Source of the DNA: Scandinavium goeteborgense
GTDB lineage: Bacteria; Pseudomonadota; Gammaproteobacteria; Enterobacterales; Enterobacteriaceae
Reading direction: 5' to 3'
NCBI RefSeq assembly: GCF_003935895.2
Contig: NZ_CP054058.1
Coordinates: forward strand, 3,329,177-3,393,176
DNA: 64,000 bases
The translations under genes and the position numbers were made by a program. The notes under the pieces are model-generated. The model had not been told where the DNA came from. It was given only the letters and a program-made list of their open reading frames with translations, and did no database searches. Numbering within the stretch: position 1 is the stretch's first letter; every line of letters begins with the position of its first letter. Below are positions 18,163 through 27,203 of the stretch, in pieces.

Positions 18163-19176
18163 TTATAAATTTGATTGGCTGGAGCGCCTTATTTTCAGGC
18201 GTCCGGCGAGGGCCAGATGGGTGGCGGCATCTTCGGCATTACAGAGATATTCCACCGCCAGCCTGCCGAGTTCACCATAAGGTAGCTGAATACTTGTCAG
18301 CGGCGGCGTCATTTGCTCAGAAATCTTCTGATCGTCATAACCGGCCACCAGCATGGCCTCCGGCACCGGCACACCGTGGGTGGAAAGCGCCTGATAACAG
18401 CCAATCGCCAGCCAGTCGCTGGCACAGAAAATTGCGTCGGGGCGCGTCTCGAGAGCCAACAGCGTGATCGTCGCCTGGTAGGATTCATTAAATTGCCAGT
18501 TAGTCTGATGCACCCACTCCGGCTGCGGCGTAATACCCGCCTGCGCCAGCGCGGCCTGATAGCCTGCCAGACGCTGTCGGGTGGCCTCCATCCAGGATTC
18601 GCCGGTGATATGCGCGATGCGCGTCGCTCCCTGATTGATCAGGTGGCGCGTGAGCTGATAGGCGTTGGCGTAATCGTCCGGCACGAACGACGGCAGCAGC
18701 GGTGAATCCGGGTCACGCTGATTGAGCAGCACCAGCGGCAAAGCGGTGCAATCCTGAAACGCGGTCATGTCGACCATCGTCGTGACCGGCGAGGCGAGAA
18801 TAATCCCCACGCAGTTACGTTTCTCCAGTTGGCGAATGATGTTCAGCGCCAGCTCGCTGTCGTCGCCGTAGTCGTACACCGTGAGCAGCACTTCATTGCG
18901 CCACGCCGCATCGCGCGCCTGGCTGATGGCGTCAATAAACGGATCGTAGCTTTGTAGGGAGCTTATCAGCAGCGCGATTTCTTGCTGATTGCGCGGGGAA
19001 TGAATGGCCGGCAGGCGGTCATAGCCCAGCTCGCTCGCCACGGCGAGAACCCGTTGGCGCGTCTCTTCACTGAGTTTGATATTGCGCGACTGATTAATCA
19101 CCAGCGATACCGTGGCCTGTGAGACCCCGGCGGCGCGGGCGATATCGTTCATCGTGACCTTATTTTTGCGCTTCAT
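18163..19176 (-). CDS. LacI-family transcriptional regulator
   Basis: A 337-residue repressor. The N-terminal helix-turn-helix is VTMNDIARAAGVSQATVSLVINQ, followed by the LacI hinge and a periplasmic-binding-like effector domain (residues about 65-330). It is divergent from a glycoside hydrolase and a sugar symporter gene, which are its probable targets. The effector is presumably the transported sugar or a breakdown product. A 14-bp palindrome at 19336-19349 is a candidate operator. Confidence 0.9.
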   Translation of the reverse strand: MKRKNKVTMNDIARAAGVSQATVSLVINQSRNIKLSEETRQRVLAVASELGYDRLPAIHSPRNQQEIALLISSLQSYDPFIDAISQARDAAWRNEVLLTVYDYGDDSELALNIIRQLEKRNCVGIILASPVTTMVDMTAFQDCTALPLVLLNQRDPDSPLLPSFVPDDYANAYQLTRHLINQGATRIAHITGESWMEATRQRLAGYQAALAQAGITPQPEWVHQTNWQFNESYQATITLLALETRPDAIFCASDWLAIGCYQALSTHGVPVPEAMLVAGYDDQKISEQMTPPLTSIQLPYGELGRLAVEYLCNAEDAATHLALAGRLKIRRSSQSNL

Positions 19177-19335
19177 TTTCCCTGCCCCACGGCTAACAGA
19201 ATCAACATCATACCTGCCCTTGTCTCATTTCGGCAGGGCCGTGCGCCCTGCGTCACGTTTCTTCGCGCTCTGTGCATCGACTTTGTGACGCTGTTCGCTT
19301 TTTTACCACCTGCCATTTGCTCATTTATCCGTCGA

Positions 19336-19349
19336 CTAATATTTATTAG
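19336..19349. promoter_or_regulatory. Candidate operator for the LacI-type regulator
   Basis: CTAATATTTATTAG is a perfect palindrome 29 bp before the glycoside hydrolase ATG, in the gap between it and the divergent regulator. Position and symmetry suit a repressor site. It lacks the central CG typical of many LacI-family operators, so the call is tentative. Confidence 0.35.
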
Positions 19350-19378
19350 CTAAACATTATCAGCCAATGGAGATTACG

Positions 19379-20470
19379 ATGAAAGAGCAATGGAGTCAGG
19401 CGCAGGCGCAAGCGTGGTACCAGCAACAGGGCTGGCTGTGCGGCTTTAACTATCTGCCGTCGAGTGCGGTGAACTGGACCGATATCTGGCAGAAAGAAAC
19501 CTTCGACGCGCCGACCATTGAGCGCGAGCTCGGTTGGGCGGCGGAAGCGGGCTACAACTCGCTGCGTATCAATCTGCCGTTTATCGTCTGGGAGCATGAC
19601 CGCGACGGGCTGATGGCCCGTATCCATCACTTCTTACAGATTGCCGACGGTCACGGTTTCCGCACCATACTGACGCTGATGGACGACTGCGGCTTTTCCG
19701 GTGATGAGCCGTATCTGGGCCAACAAAAAGCCCCGGTGCCGGGGAAACACAACAGTCAGGCGGCGGCGAGTCCGGGCCGGGCGAAAGTGTGCGATCGCGA
19801 CGAATGGCCGCAAATTGAGCGCTATGTGCGCGACATCGTGCGTGAATTCCGCAGCGATAAACGCGTCCTGCTGTGGGACCTGTACAACGAGCCGGGCAAC
19901 CGCGGCATTTTCGCCACCGGCACCGTCGAAGTGCAGTATGACGAAAAGCTGGAAAGCTACGCGCACGAGCTGATGCAGCGCGCGTTTGAGTGGGTTCGTG
20001 ACGAAGATCCTGAGCAACCGCTTACCGTCTGCGCCTGGCGTTTGCCGCCGGAAGAGGAAAACGAAACCTACTATCAGCATCCGCTGGACCAGACCGCGCT
20101 GGCGCTCTCCGACGTGGTCAGCTTCCACGCCTACACCAACACTGCACGCATGGTGGCCATCATTCACCAACTCGAGCAACTGGGCCGACCGATATTCTGC
20201 ACCGAATGGCTGGCCCGCCACGTCGGCAGCACTATTGAAGAGCAGCTTCCGCTGATGCACGCCGCCAACGTCGCGCCGTATCAATGGGGACTGGTGCGCG
20301 GGAAGACCCAGACCTGGCTGCCGTGGCCGGTAGTGATTACTCACTCAACGGACTATTGCCGCCTGTGGTTCCACGACGTCTTTGAAGAAAACGGCATCCC
20401 GTTCTCGAAAGCGGAAATGAGTCTGGTGCGTAAGCTGAGTCGCATTGGCCTGCACCCTGCCCGTTCATAA
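19379..20470 (+). CDS. Glycoside hydrolase, clan GH-A (TIM barrel)
   Basis: A cytoplasmic 363-residue glycosidase with no signal peptide. The likely acid/base is E171 in LLWDLYNEPGN, and the likely nucleophile is E276 in IFCTEWLAR. This Asn-Glu-Pro and late Glu arrangement is typical of clan GH-A enzymes (GH2/GH5-like). The start at 19379 is chosen because GGAG at 19369 is correctly spaced, while the upstream ATG at 19367 contains that site. It is followed by a GPH-family symporter, so it probably cleaves an imported beta-linked oligosaccharide. The exact linkage is unknown. Confidence 0.8.
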   Translation: MKEQWSQAQAQAWYQQQGWLCGFNYLPSSAVNWTDIWQKETFDAPTIERELGWAAEAGYNSLRINLPFIVWEHDRDGLMARIHHFLQIADGHGFRTILTLMDDCGFSGDEPYLGQQKAPVPGKHNSQAAASPGRAKVCDRDEWPQIERYVRDIVREFRSDKRVLLWDLYNEPGNRGIFATGTVEVQYDEKLESYAHELMQRAFEWVRDEDPEQPLTVCAWRLPPEEENETYYQHPLDQTALALSDVVSFHAYTNTARMVAIIHQLEQLGRPIFCTEWLARHVGSTIEEQLPLMHAANVAPYQWGLVRGKTQTWLPWPVVITHSTDYCRLWFHDVFEENGIPFSKAEMSLVRKLSRIGLHPARS

Positions 20471-20482
20471 CATAATGACACT

Positions 20483-20502
20483 CCCGCCAGTCCGCTGGCG
20501 GG
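20483..20502 (+). other. Intercistronic hairpin with UNCG-type loop
   Basis: CCCGCCAG and CTGGCGGG form a perfect 8-bp stem around TCCG. There is no T-run. It sits just before the GGGGAAAGG ribosome site of the symporter gene and may adjust its translation or protect the upstream mRNA. Confidence 0.45.
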
Positions 20503-20517
20503 GGAAAGGTACGCACT

Positions 20518-21906
20518 ATGGCAAATACGATGAAAATACCGTCACGCGAGTTGTGGTCTTATTTTGGCTATGGTTTAGGTCAGTGTTTTAGCTTTGGTTT
20601 AGTGGGTTCGTTTATTAACTATTTTTATACCGACGTGCTGGGCATTTCCGCCCTTGCCGCCAGTACCATTTTCCTGATTGCTCGCGCCTGGGATGCGATC
20701 CACGACCCGCTGTTTGCCAGCTTCATGGACACCATCAACAGCCGCTTCGGCAAGTTCCGCCACTTTATGCTGATTGCGCCGCTGCTGATAACCGGCGTGA
20801 CCCTGTTGTCGTTCTATAAAATTGAGGCCGATACCACCACCAAAATTCTGTACGCCGGGGCGACCTATATTTTGTGGGGCACGCTGTACGCCATTTCCGA
20901 TATTCCGTTTTGGTCAATGTCGTCGGTGATGACTAACGATTCTGGGCAGCGCACCCGCGCGGTGACAGCGGCGATGCTCGGGGTGAATGCCGGGATCGCC
21001 TGCGCCAACATCTTCTTCCCGAAACTGGCGGCGTTTTTCTCCCAGTACAGCGACGACAAAGGCTATTTTATGGCGGCGCTGGTGATGATGCTGGTCGGCC
21101 TGCCGCTGATGCTCAACGGCTTTATGCAGATTAAGGAGCGCGTGCCGCCGAGCCCGGAAAAGGTCACCATGCGCGACACTTTCCGCAATTTACGCCAGAA
21201 CAAGCCGCTGTTTATTATTCTGCTGTCGTTCTTTTTCTGCGTGTTCCATAACGTCGCCAACGGCATTTATATCTACTTCTTCATTTACAACATGGGCGAT
21301 GCCAGCCTGCAAATGATCATTGGGGTAATGGGAATTGTGGCGGCGGTTGTTTGCCTGGTGGCGCCGATGCTGACGCGTAAGATGCAGAAGCGGAAGCTGT
21401 TTATGATCCTCTGCGGGCTGGATGTCGCGGTGCGCGTGGTGATGTGGTTTGCCGGATATCAGCACACCGTGGTGCTGTTCCTGCTGCTGGGGCTGAGTAC
21501 GCTGTTCGTGATGATGACCAACATTCTGACGTCGTCGATGATTGCCGACACCATCGAATACGCGGAGTACCACACCCATAAACGTTGCGCGGCGATTACC
21601 TTCTCCGGGCAGACGTTCACCGGCAAAATGTCGGTGGCGGTGGGCGGTGGCCTGATTGGGGTTTTCCTGACCATGATTGGCTATGTCCCGCAGGCGCAAA
21701 GCCAGAGTGACACGGTGCTGACCGGGCTGTTCTTTGGGATATGCCTGTTGCCCGCCATCGGGTCGTTGATTCGTTTGGGCTTTATGTCGCGTTTTACCTT
21801 CACCGAAGAGAAGCACGCGGAGATTTGTCGCCTGTTGGCGGAGCGGCGTCATGCCACGGTGGAGGAGGACGTAGACGTCACAACCCGGCCGATTTCAGCG
21901 AATTGA
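20518..21906 (+). CDS. GPH-family sugar:cation symporter
   Basis: A 462-residue inner-membrane carrier with about 12 helices, of the glycoside-pentoside-hexuronide family (MelB, YicJ, UidB relatives). Typical blocks are ELWSYFGYGLGQCFSFG at the N-terminus, FLIARAWDAIHDPLFASFMD, and SMIADTIEYAEYHTHKR near the end. It shares an operon with the glycoside hydrolase, and the two are probably controlled by the divergent LacI-type protein. The imported compound is probably an oligosaccharide or glycoside. Confidence 0.9.
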   Translation: MANTMKIPSRELWSYFGYGLGQCFSFGLVGSFINYFYTDVLGISALAASTIFLIARAWDAIHDPLFASFMDTINSRFGKFRHFMLIAPLLITGVTLLSFYKIEADTTTKILYAGATYILWGTLYAISDIPFWSMSSVMTNDSGQRTRAVTAAMLGVNAGIACANIFFPKLAAFFSQYSDDKGYFMAALVMMLVGLPLMLNGFMQIKERVPPSPEKVTMRDTFRNLRQNKPLFIILLSFFFCVFHNVANGIYIYFFIYNMGDASLQMIIGVMGIVAAVVCLVAPMLTRKMQKRKLFMILCGLDVAVRVVMWFAGYQHTVVLFLLLGLSTLFVMMTNILTSSMIADTIEYAEYHTHKRCAAITFSGQTFTGKMSVAVGGGLIGVFLTMIGYVPQAQSQSDTVLTGLFFGICLLPAIGSLIRLGFMSRFTFTEEKHAEICRLLAERRHATVEEDVDVTTRPISAN

Positions 21907-21916
21907 GGTGAGAAAA

Positions 21917-22318
21917 TGCCCGGCGGCGCAAGCTTGCCGGGCCTACCAGGGCGAGTTGTGAATCGCTTTATGTAGGCCCGCGCAAGCGGAGCGCCGCCGG
22001 GCATTCGATGCACGAAGTAGGCCCGCGCAAGCGGAGCGCCGCCGGGCATTCGATGCACGAAGTAGGCCCGCGCAAGCGGAGCGCCGCCGGGCATTCGATG
22101 CACGAAGTAGGCCCGCGCAAGCGGAGCGCCGCCGGGCATTCGATGCACGAAGTAGGCCCGCGCAAGCGGAGCGCCGCCGGGCATTCGATATACGATGTAG
22201 GCCCGCGCAAGCGAAGCACCGCCGGGCATTCGATAGACGATGTAGGCCCGCGCAAGCGAAGCACCTCCGGGCGGTCGATGCACGATGTAGGCCTGTGCAA
22301 GCGAAGCGCCGCCGGGCA
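21917..22318. repeat. REP-like array: one inverted unit plus eight 45-bp tandem units
   Basis: Eight units start with GTAGGCC at 21972, 22017, 22062, 22107, 22152, 22197, 22242 and 22287, exactly 45 bp apart. Each holds a REP-like palindrome (GCCCG... to ...CGGGC). Four spacers are nearly identical and the last three units have diverged. A single unit of opposite orientation lies at 21917-21945, making a BIME-like arrangement. The period is a multiple of three, so long open frames cross the array, but none is a gene. The array fills the 419-base gap between the convergent symporter and roxA genes. Confidence 0.9.
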
Positions 22319-22325
22319 GGCAAAC

Positions 22326-23447
22326 TTACTCTTCGAAGTACCAATAACCCTGGTTGATCAACGCCGTCAGCTCAGCGATAAACGCCGGGTTTTGCAGCGC
22401 GTCGCCCAGTTCCTTCTCACCGAGTTCGGTGAAGCGACACAGCGCGTCGGCGGCTTTGGCGTCGACTGTCTTCCAGCCTTCGCTGTTAATAAAGTAGCTG
22501 TCACCGATGTTCAACACACGCAGGCCGCTCAGACGAACCAGCATTTCCCCGCCCGTCAGCGCATCCAGCACTTCTTCTTCCGCGTACGGCGGTTCTGCCG
22601 GGGCGATATCCAGTTCGTGACGCGGCGTAGAAGCGAAGCGGCCAAACCACTGGGCGAAATCTTCCGGCTGGCTGATAACGTCAATCATCATGTTACGCAG
22701 GCGCTCAAGCTCATGCGCTTGCACCTGGCCTGGATGTTCACGGACGGTCAGTTCAGGGTCGGCGTAATGCGCGCCACCGAGATCGTTTTCCAGCGCGTAA
22801 TCAGCAAAGCTGCTGATCAGGTCGCGGCCGTTCGGCCCACGGAAGCCCACGGAGTAGTTCAGCGTGTTTTCAAACGTGTAACCGTCGTGTGGGAATCCAG
22901 GCGGAATATACAGGATATCGCCCGGCTCCATTTCAACGTCAATAATCGGTTCAAACGGGTCAACGTGCAGCAGCGCCGGATGCGGGCAGAACTGACGCAT
23001 TGGGATGGCATCGCCCACGCGCCAGCGACGGCGGCCCATGCCCTGAATGATAAACACATCGTAGTTATCGATGTGCGGGCCAACGCCACCGCCCGGCACC
23101 GAGAAGGAGATCATCAGGTCGTCCAGACGCCAGTCCGGCAGTACGCGGAACGGACGCACCAGTTCCGCCGACGGCGCATGCCAGTGGTTGACGGCCTGTG
23201 CCAGCAGCGACCAGCCAGTTTCGCCCAGCCCGTCGAAATCTTCGAACGGACCATGGCTGGCGTCCCATTTACCATCAGTCTGACGCACCAGACGGCTGTC
23301 CACTTCCGGCTCCATTGCCAGGCCTGCCAGCTCATCTGGCGTGATCGTGTCAACAAAGTTTGGGAAGGCATTTTTCAACACAACGGGCTGTTTTTGCCAA
23401 TATTTCTCTAAAAACTCGGGCCAGTTAAGGTTCAGTTGGTTAACCAT
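22326..23447 (-). CDS. roxA: Ribosomal protein uL16 arginine 3-hydroxylase (JmjC oxygenase)
   Basis: A 2-oxoglutarate/Fe(II) oxygenase of 373 residues, the same length as E. coli RoxA (YcfD), which hydroxylates an arginine of ribosomal protein uL16. The iron ligands are H125, D127 and H187 (VGPHIDNYD and PPGFPHDGY), identical in number to E. coli. A C-terminal dimerisation and winged-helix part follows. The start at 23447 matches the E. coli N-terminus; a longer reading to 23522 adds an unlike segment. In E. coli the gene follows phoPQ. Here it stands alone, between the REP array and a divergent YqjC-like gene. Confidence 0.93.
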   Translation of the reverse strand: MVNQLNLNWPEFLEKYWQKQPVVLKNAFPNFVDTITPDELAGLAMEPEVDSRLVRQTDGKWDASHGPFEDFDGLGETGWSLLAQAVNHWHAPSAELVRPFRVLPDWRLDDLMISFSVPGGGVGPHIDNYDVFIIQGMGRRRWRVGDAIPMRQFCPHPALLHVDPFEPIIDVEMEPGDILYIPPGFPHDGYTFENTLNYSVGFRGPNGRDLISSFADYALENDLGGAHYADPELTVREHPGQVQAHELERLRNMMIDVISQPEDFAQWFGRFASTPRHELDIAPAEPPYAEEEVLDALTGGEMLVRLSGLRVLNIGDSYFINSEGWKTVDAKAADALCRFTELGEKELGDALQNPAFIAELTALINQGYWYFEE

Positions 23448-23647
23448 ACAATCACACCAGTAAGAGGATAAACGGTGGTGATTATGCGAGAAGTGGCCAG
23501 GGGCGACCTTGTTGAGGGTCAAGGGTTGGCGAAAAAATGAATCATCCCGACTCTTTTTAGAGGGATTTAAGAATTCTTTAAGAACTGGCGAGTAAGATAA
23601 TCCTTAAGCTAATGAACACGGAATACGTCACTCTGGAGCACTCAACA

Positions 23648-24031
23648 ATGACGAAGAACACCACCCTTGCCCTGCTGCTGCTTGCCCTCCCTGCCCTGCC
23701 CGCATTTGCCCAGTCAAACCTGACCGGCTGCGCCGCAAAGAAGGACGACATCCAACAGCAAATCGACTACGCCAAAGCGCACAACAACAGCTACCGCATC
23801 GCCGGGCTTGAAAAAGCGCTGTCAGAAGTTTCAGCTCATTGCACCGACGCGTCGCTGCGCGCAGATCGTGAAGCCGACGTGCGTAAAAAAGAGCAGAAGG
23901 TCGCCGAGCGCGAGCAGGAACTGACCGAGGCAAAAACCACCGGACGCACGGATAAAATCCAGAAAAAGCAGGAAAAACTGGATGACGCTAAAAACGAATT
24001 AGCCGATGCAAAAACCGAACTGAATAAATAA
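23648..24031 (+). CDS. YqjC-like DUF1090 periplasmic protein
   Basis: A 127-residue exported protein. The signal peptide is MTKNTTLALLLLALPALPAFA, followed by LTGCAAKKDDIQQQIDYAKAH and a long charged coiled coil (KKEQKVAEREQELTEAK onward). This is the pattern of the DUF1090/YqjC family, whose function is not established. The start at 23648 follows a TGGAG ribosome site. The ATG at 23612 would spoil the signal peptide. A terminator closes the gene. Confidence 0.85.
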   Translation: MTKNTTLALLLLALPALPAFAQSNLTGCAAKKDDIQQQIDYAKAHNNSYRIAGLEKALSEVSAHCTDASLRADREADVRKKEQKVAEREQELTEAKTTGRTDKIQKKQEKLDDAKNELADAKTELNK

Positions 24032-24033
24032 CG

Positions 24034-24060
24034 AAATCGCCTCCGGGCGATTTTATTTTG
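24034..24060 (+). terminator. Intrinsic terminator after the YqjC-like gene
   Basis: The stem AAATCGCC / GGCGATTT with loop TCCG is followed by TATTTTG. It starts 3 bp after the stop codon. Confidence 0.75.
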
Positions 24061-24336
24061 GTTATCGCGTCATGAAAAAATAAGACACTTCCCGCCCGCC
24101 ATTTAATATTAAACAAGTCCATTATCAGACCACTTTCCCATTCATTATATAATCAGCAGCGAGTGTTTACATTAAACGATGTACTGTCAGCGCCCCGGTT
24201 TTATCCAGCCTGACACCGATGAACCCTTTCTGAATATCCTTTCAGTGGCGATCTTTATTGTTTATGCAATGCGTTGATTTCCGCTTGACGTTGGCAGAAG
24301 GTGCTCACCGCTTTCATTTCCAGGCGAATCGTACGC
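24061..24336 (+). promoter_or_regulatory. Upstream region of the diguanylate cyclase gene
   Basis: Together with the terminator this forms a gap of about 305 bases without a gene. A TATAAT hexamer at 24148-24153 is a good -10, but the best -35 (CAGACC at 24126-24131, 16 bp upstream) is poor. No flagellar sigma54 or sigma28 promoter is seen. Confidence 0.3.
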
Positions 24337-26019
24337 ATGAGAAAAAGTAAGAAAATTTTAAAGAATGCCGAGATAATGAGGATGCTCATTGTCCTGTCCT
24401 GCGCGGTAGCACTGATTTCTACGGTGCTGAGCTGGTGGCAGATCACGGCAGTTTCACACCACTATATCGCCGCTCGCGAACGCGCCTCGAAATTCAACAC
24501 TATCAAGCTGATGCTCAACACCAATCATCTGATGGGCAACGAGCGCGGCTACTCCAACGAATATTTGCTGGAAACGTCTCAGGATGAACTGCACGCGAAA
24601 ACGGCGCTGAACATGGCGCGGGAAAAGACGGATGCGTCTATTCAACAACTTAAAGCGATCCCGGCGCTGACCGCACGCGTGGCCGATGCCGAAGAAGGGT
24701 TGAGCATCGCCCGGCGTACCGTCGACAACGTCATGACGGATTCAACCAAAACGCCCACCGAAGTCGCTCGCGCAATGAATGCCTTGCTGGATGCCACCGG
24801 GGCGTTTAATAAGCTCACTATCTCGGTCTCGATGAATTTTGCCAGCAAAGATATTGCAGGCACCGGCTATTTTTATACCCTGCTTTCACTCGGCGAAATC
24901 AGAGATACGTTAGGCCGCATGGCGACGCCGTATCTGTTTTCCCTGCGTTATGACACCCCAATTTCAAAAGAAGACATGACGGCCACCACCAAACGTCAGG
25001 CGCGCCTCAATGTACTTTGGCTACTGCTTGGCGGTTTGAAGGATAATCCGGCGCTGAGCGGCGATCTGCAACGTGCACGCGAAGATTATAAGAACAAGAC
25101 CGAATTCCTGATTAAGACCGTCGACAATCACATGACCTATAACGGTCTGAAGCATATTGATGCCGTCGTTTTTTCGATTCAGTATCGTGAAGGCTTAAGC
25201 CATTTCCAGCTGCTGGAGCAAAAATATCTCGATAATTTGGGCAGCTTCTTCGCGAACCAGACCGAACAGTCGTTCGATCGTTTGGTTGAAGTCATCGTCT
25301 CTCTGATTGTCCTGCTGTGCATCATTATCACCATCTGCATCTTTATTAATATGCGGGTGCTGAAACCGCTGCTGACGCTGAATGAAACCATTCGCAATGT
25401 GATGGATGACAACATCAATAAGAAAGGCGCTGATGCGGAAGACGCGGCGGAAATTCAGAATTTGTTTAAATCCATCGATCTGTTAGACGGCGTGTTTAAG
25501 CAGCAGAAAGCGGAAACCAAAGTGCTGACCCGCAAGATGAATGAAGACCCGCTCACGGGGATTGGTAACCGTCGTTTCTTCAATGAGCAGGTCGCTAAGC
25601 TTCCGCAACATATTCCAGAAGACGCTTCCCTGTGGCTGGCGATTATCGACGTCGATCACTTCAAACGGGTCAATGACACCTGGGGCCATCCTTTCGGCGA
25701 TGAAGTGCTGATTGGCCTGGCGCGCACGCTGCAAAGCAACTGCCGCGCAGGGGACTTTGTCGCCCGCTTCGGCGGGGAAGAATTCGCGGTGATGTTCAAC
25801 GCCGAGTCAGACGTTCAGGCACAACAAATCCTCGCGCGTTTCCAGGAGACTATCCGGGCGATGCGTTTTGTCGCGCCGGATGGCAATCAGGTTGGCATCA
25901 CCGCCAGCTTTGGTGCCGTTCAGGTTGATGACGCGTCTATCGAAACGCTGCTGGAAAAAGCCGATGCGGCGCTGTACCAGGCGAAAGCCGACGGACGTGA
26001 CCGCGTGTCGTGGGCTTAA
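24337..26019 (+). CDS. Membrane-bound diguanylate cyclase (GGDEF)
   Basis: A 560-residue protein. A first membrane helix (MLIVLSCAVALISTVLSWW) starts a long periplasmic sensor region of about 300 residues. A second helix (LIVLLCIIITICIFINM) leads to a HAMP-like linker and a C-terminal GGDEF domain. The active-site loop is GGEEF near residue 479, and an inhibitory RxxD site (RAGD) lies five residues before it, so product inhibition is likely. It should make cyclic di-GMP in response to a periplasmic signal. The start is uncertain; a GTG at 24301 is the alternative. It is convergent with the lateral flagellar motor genes. Confidence 0.9.
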   Translation: MRKSKKILKNAEIMRMLIVLSCAVALISTVLSWWQITAVSHHYIAARERASKFNTIKLMLNTNHLMGNERGYSNEYLLETSQDELHAKTALNMAREKTDASIQQLKAIPALTARVADAEEGLSIARRTVDNVMTDSTKTPTEVARAMNALLDATGAFNKLTISVSMNFASKDIAGTGYFYTLLSLGEIRDTLGRMATPYLFSLRYDTPISKEDMTATTKRQARLNVLWLLLGGLKDNPALSGDLQRAREDYKNKTEFLIKTVDNHMTYNGLKHIDAVVFSIQYREGLSHFQLLEQKYLDNLGSFFANQTEQSFDRLVEVIVSLIVLLCIIITICIFINMRVLKPLLTLNETIRNVMDDNINKKGADAEDAAEIQNLFKSIDLLDGVFKQQKAETKVLTRKMNEDPLTGIGNRRFFNEQVAKLPQHIPEDASLWLAIIDVDHFKRVNDTWGHPFGDEVLIGLARTLQSNCRAGDFVARFGGEEFAVMFNAESDVQAQQILARFQETIRAMRFVAPDGNQVGITASFGAVQVDDASIETLLEKADAALYQAKADGRDRVSWA

Positions 26020-26126
26020 GCCTGCTTTAACGCTGATAACCCGGCCCAGGAATCCCTCTTCCTGGGCGCACCTCTCCCGGCAAGTCCCGAATACCCGCCC
26101 CTCTTCCCCGCGCTCTGCATTAGCCC

Positions 26127-26161
26127 AAAAAAAAACGGCTTTCCCGTGAGAGAAAGCCGTT
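26127..26161 (-). terminator. Terminator at the end of the laf motor operon
   Basis: The arms AACGGCTTTC and GAAAGCCGTT enclose an 8-base loop. On the minus strand the stem is followed by a run of nine T, 37 bp past the lafU stop. It has no T-run on the plus strand. Confidence 0.8.
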
Positions 26162-26198
26162 ACCAAAAGGGTAATTGAAAAGAAAAGTCAGACTCTTT

Positions 26199-27203
26199 TT
26201 ACCGATGAGCGACCGGGATATTGGCCGCTGCGGCAGGAGGAACAATCGCTTTTACGCTCTGCAACGCAGGCGTTGCCGGATGCGCGACTTTGTCACCATC
26301 CTGGCCGAAGAAGTCTTTTAAGGTATCCGATGCGGTTTTCGTCAGGATCATGATTTCAATACGACGGTTCGCTTCATTCTTCGGATGCGCTTTATCCAGC
26401 AGCATCTGGTCTGCCATGGCGTTAACCTGCAAAACCTTGCCGCTCGGCATACCCGCATTTTCCAGAATTTGTCGCGCCGCCAGGGCACGATCGCCGGACA
26501 GATTCCAGTTACTGTAATGCCCACCGCGGTACTTCAGCGCATCGGTATGTCCGGTGATAATCATTTTGTTATCCAGCGAATCAAATACCGGCGTCAGCTG
26601 GGTCAGCAGCGTTTTAAAATACGGTGAAATGCGGGTGCTGCCGACGGAGTACATCTGGCGATGTTTGTCATCTTTGATCAACACGCGCAGCCCTTGAGGC
26701 ACAATCTCAATCTCGAGGTTCGCATCCATCTTCGCCTTCTGGGCAATGTTATAGATGGTGGTCGCCAGTTCCCCTAACTCACGCGCATTCTTCTGCTTCA
26801 GCAGCGCGGTGTTTTCCGTGCTTCGGATAGGCATGTTCAGCTGGTTATTCGCGACGGTATGATGCGCATTGGCGTGCGCAATCCTGTTCGCCAGCGCGCC
26901 GTGCATGCCCTGGGAATGAATCGGATGCATCGCCGCGGAGATGTTGTTGAGCGGCGCCATGCCGCCCCCGTGAAAGATGGACTGGTTATACAGTGCCGCC
27001 ACAACCTGCGCGCGCTCCTTTTTGCTGACGCTGCCAACAATCCACAGCGTCATAAACAACGCCATCATTGCGAGGGTAAAGTCAGCAAAAGCCACTTTCC
27101 ATGCGCCGCCATGATGGGCCGCATGGCCCTTTTTTACCTGTCGGCGAATAATGGTTTTGCCGGGCACCCGCTCCCGACGACCGGGTCTGTTTCTTACACT
27201 CAT
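26199..27203 (-). CDS. lafU: Lateral flagellar motor protein LafU (MotB-like)
   Basis: A 334-residue stator subunit. The single membrane helix carries the proton-binding aspartate, D41 (AFADFTLAMMALFMTLW). The C-terminal OmpA-like domain (ITGHTDALKYRGG, NWNLSGDRALAA, EANRRIEIMI) anchors it to peptidoglycan. It ends the laf operon and overlaps lafT by 4 bp. In E. coli K-12 the equivalent mbhA is a truncated remnant, while this copy looks intact. Confidence 0.92.
   Translation of the reverse strand: MSVRNRPGRRERVPGKTIIRRQVKKGHAAHHGGAWKVAFADFTLAMMALFMTLWIVGSVSKKERAQVVAALYNQSIFHGGGMAPLNNISAAMHPIHSQGMHGALANRIAHANAHHTVANNQLNMPIRSTENTALLKQKNARELGELATTIYNIAQKAKMDANLEIEIVPQGLRVLIKDDKHRQMYSVGSTRISPYFKTLLTQLTPVFDSLDNKMIITGHTDALKYRGGHYSNWNLSGDRALAARQILENAGMPSGKVLQVNAMADQMLLDKAHPKNEANRRIEIMILTKTASDTLKDFFGQDGDKVAHPATPALQSVKAIVPPAAAANIPVAHR

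Noticed and set aside
21972-22318. CRISPR array
   Set aside because: There are no unique spacers. The whole 45-bp unit repeats, each contains a REP-type palindrome, and no cas genes are near.
21849-22344. Long open frames on both strands across the 45-bp array, including one joined to an antisense frame of roxA
   Set aside because: The period is divisible by three, so frames stay open by repetition. The peptides are pure 15-residue repeats, and real genes occupy the flanks.
26127-26161. Terminator for the diguanylate cyclase gene
   Set aside because: The T-run is on the minus strand only, so it serves the laf operon.
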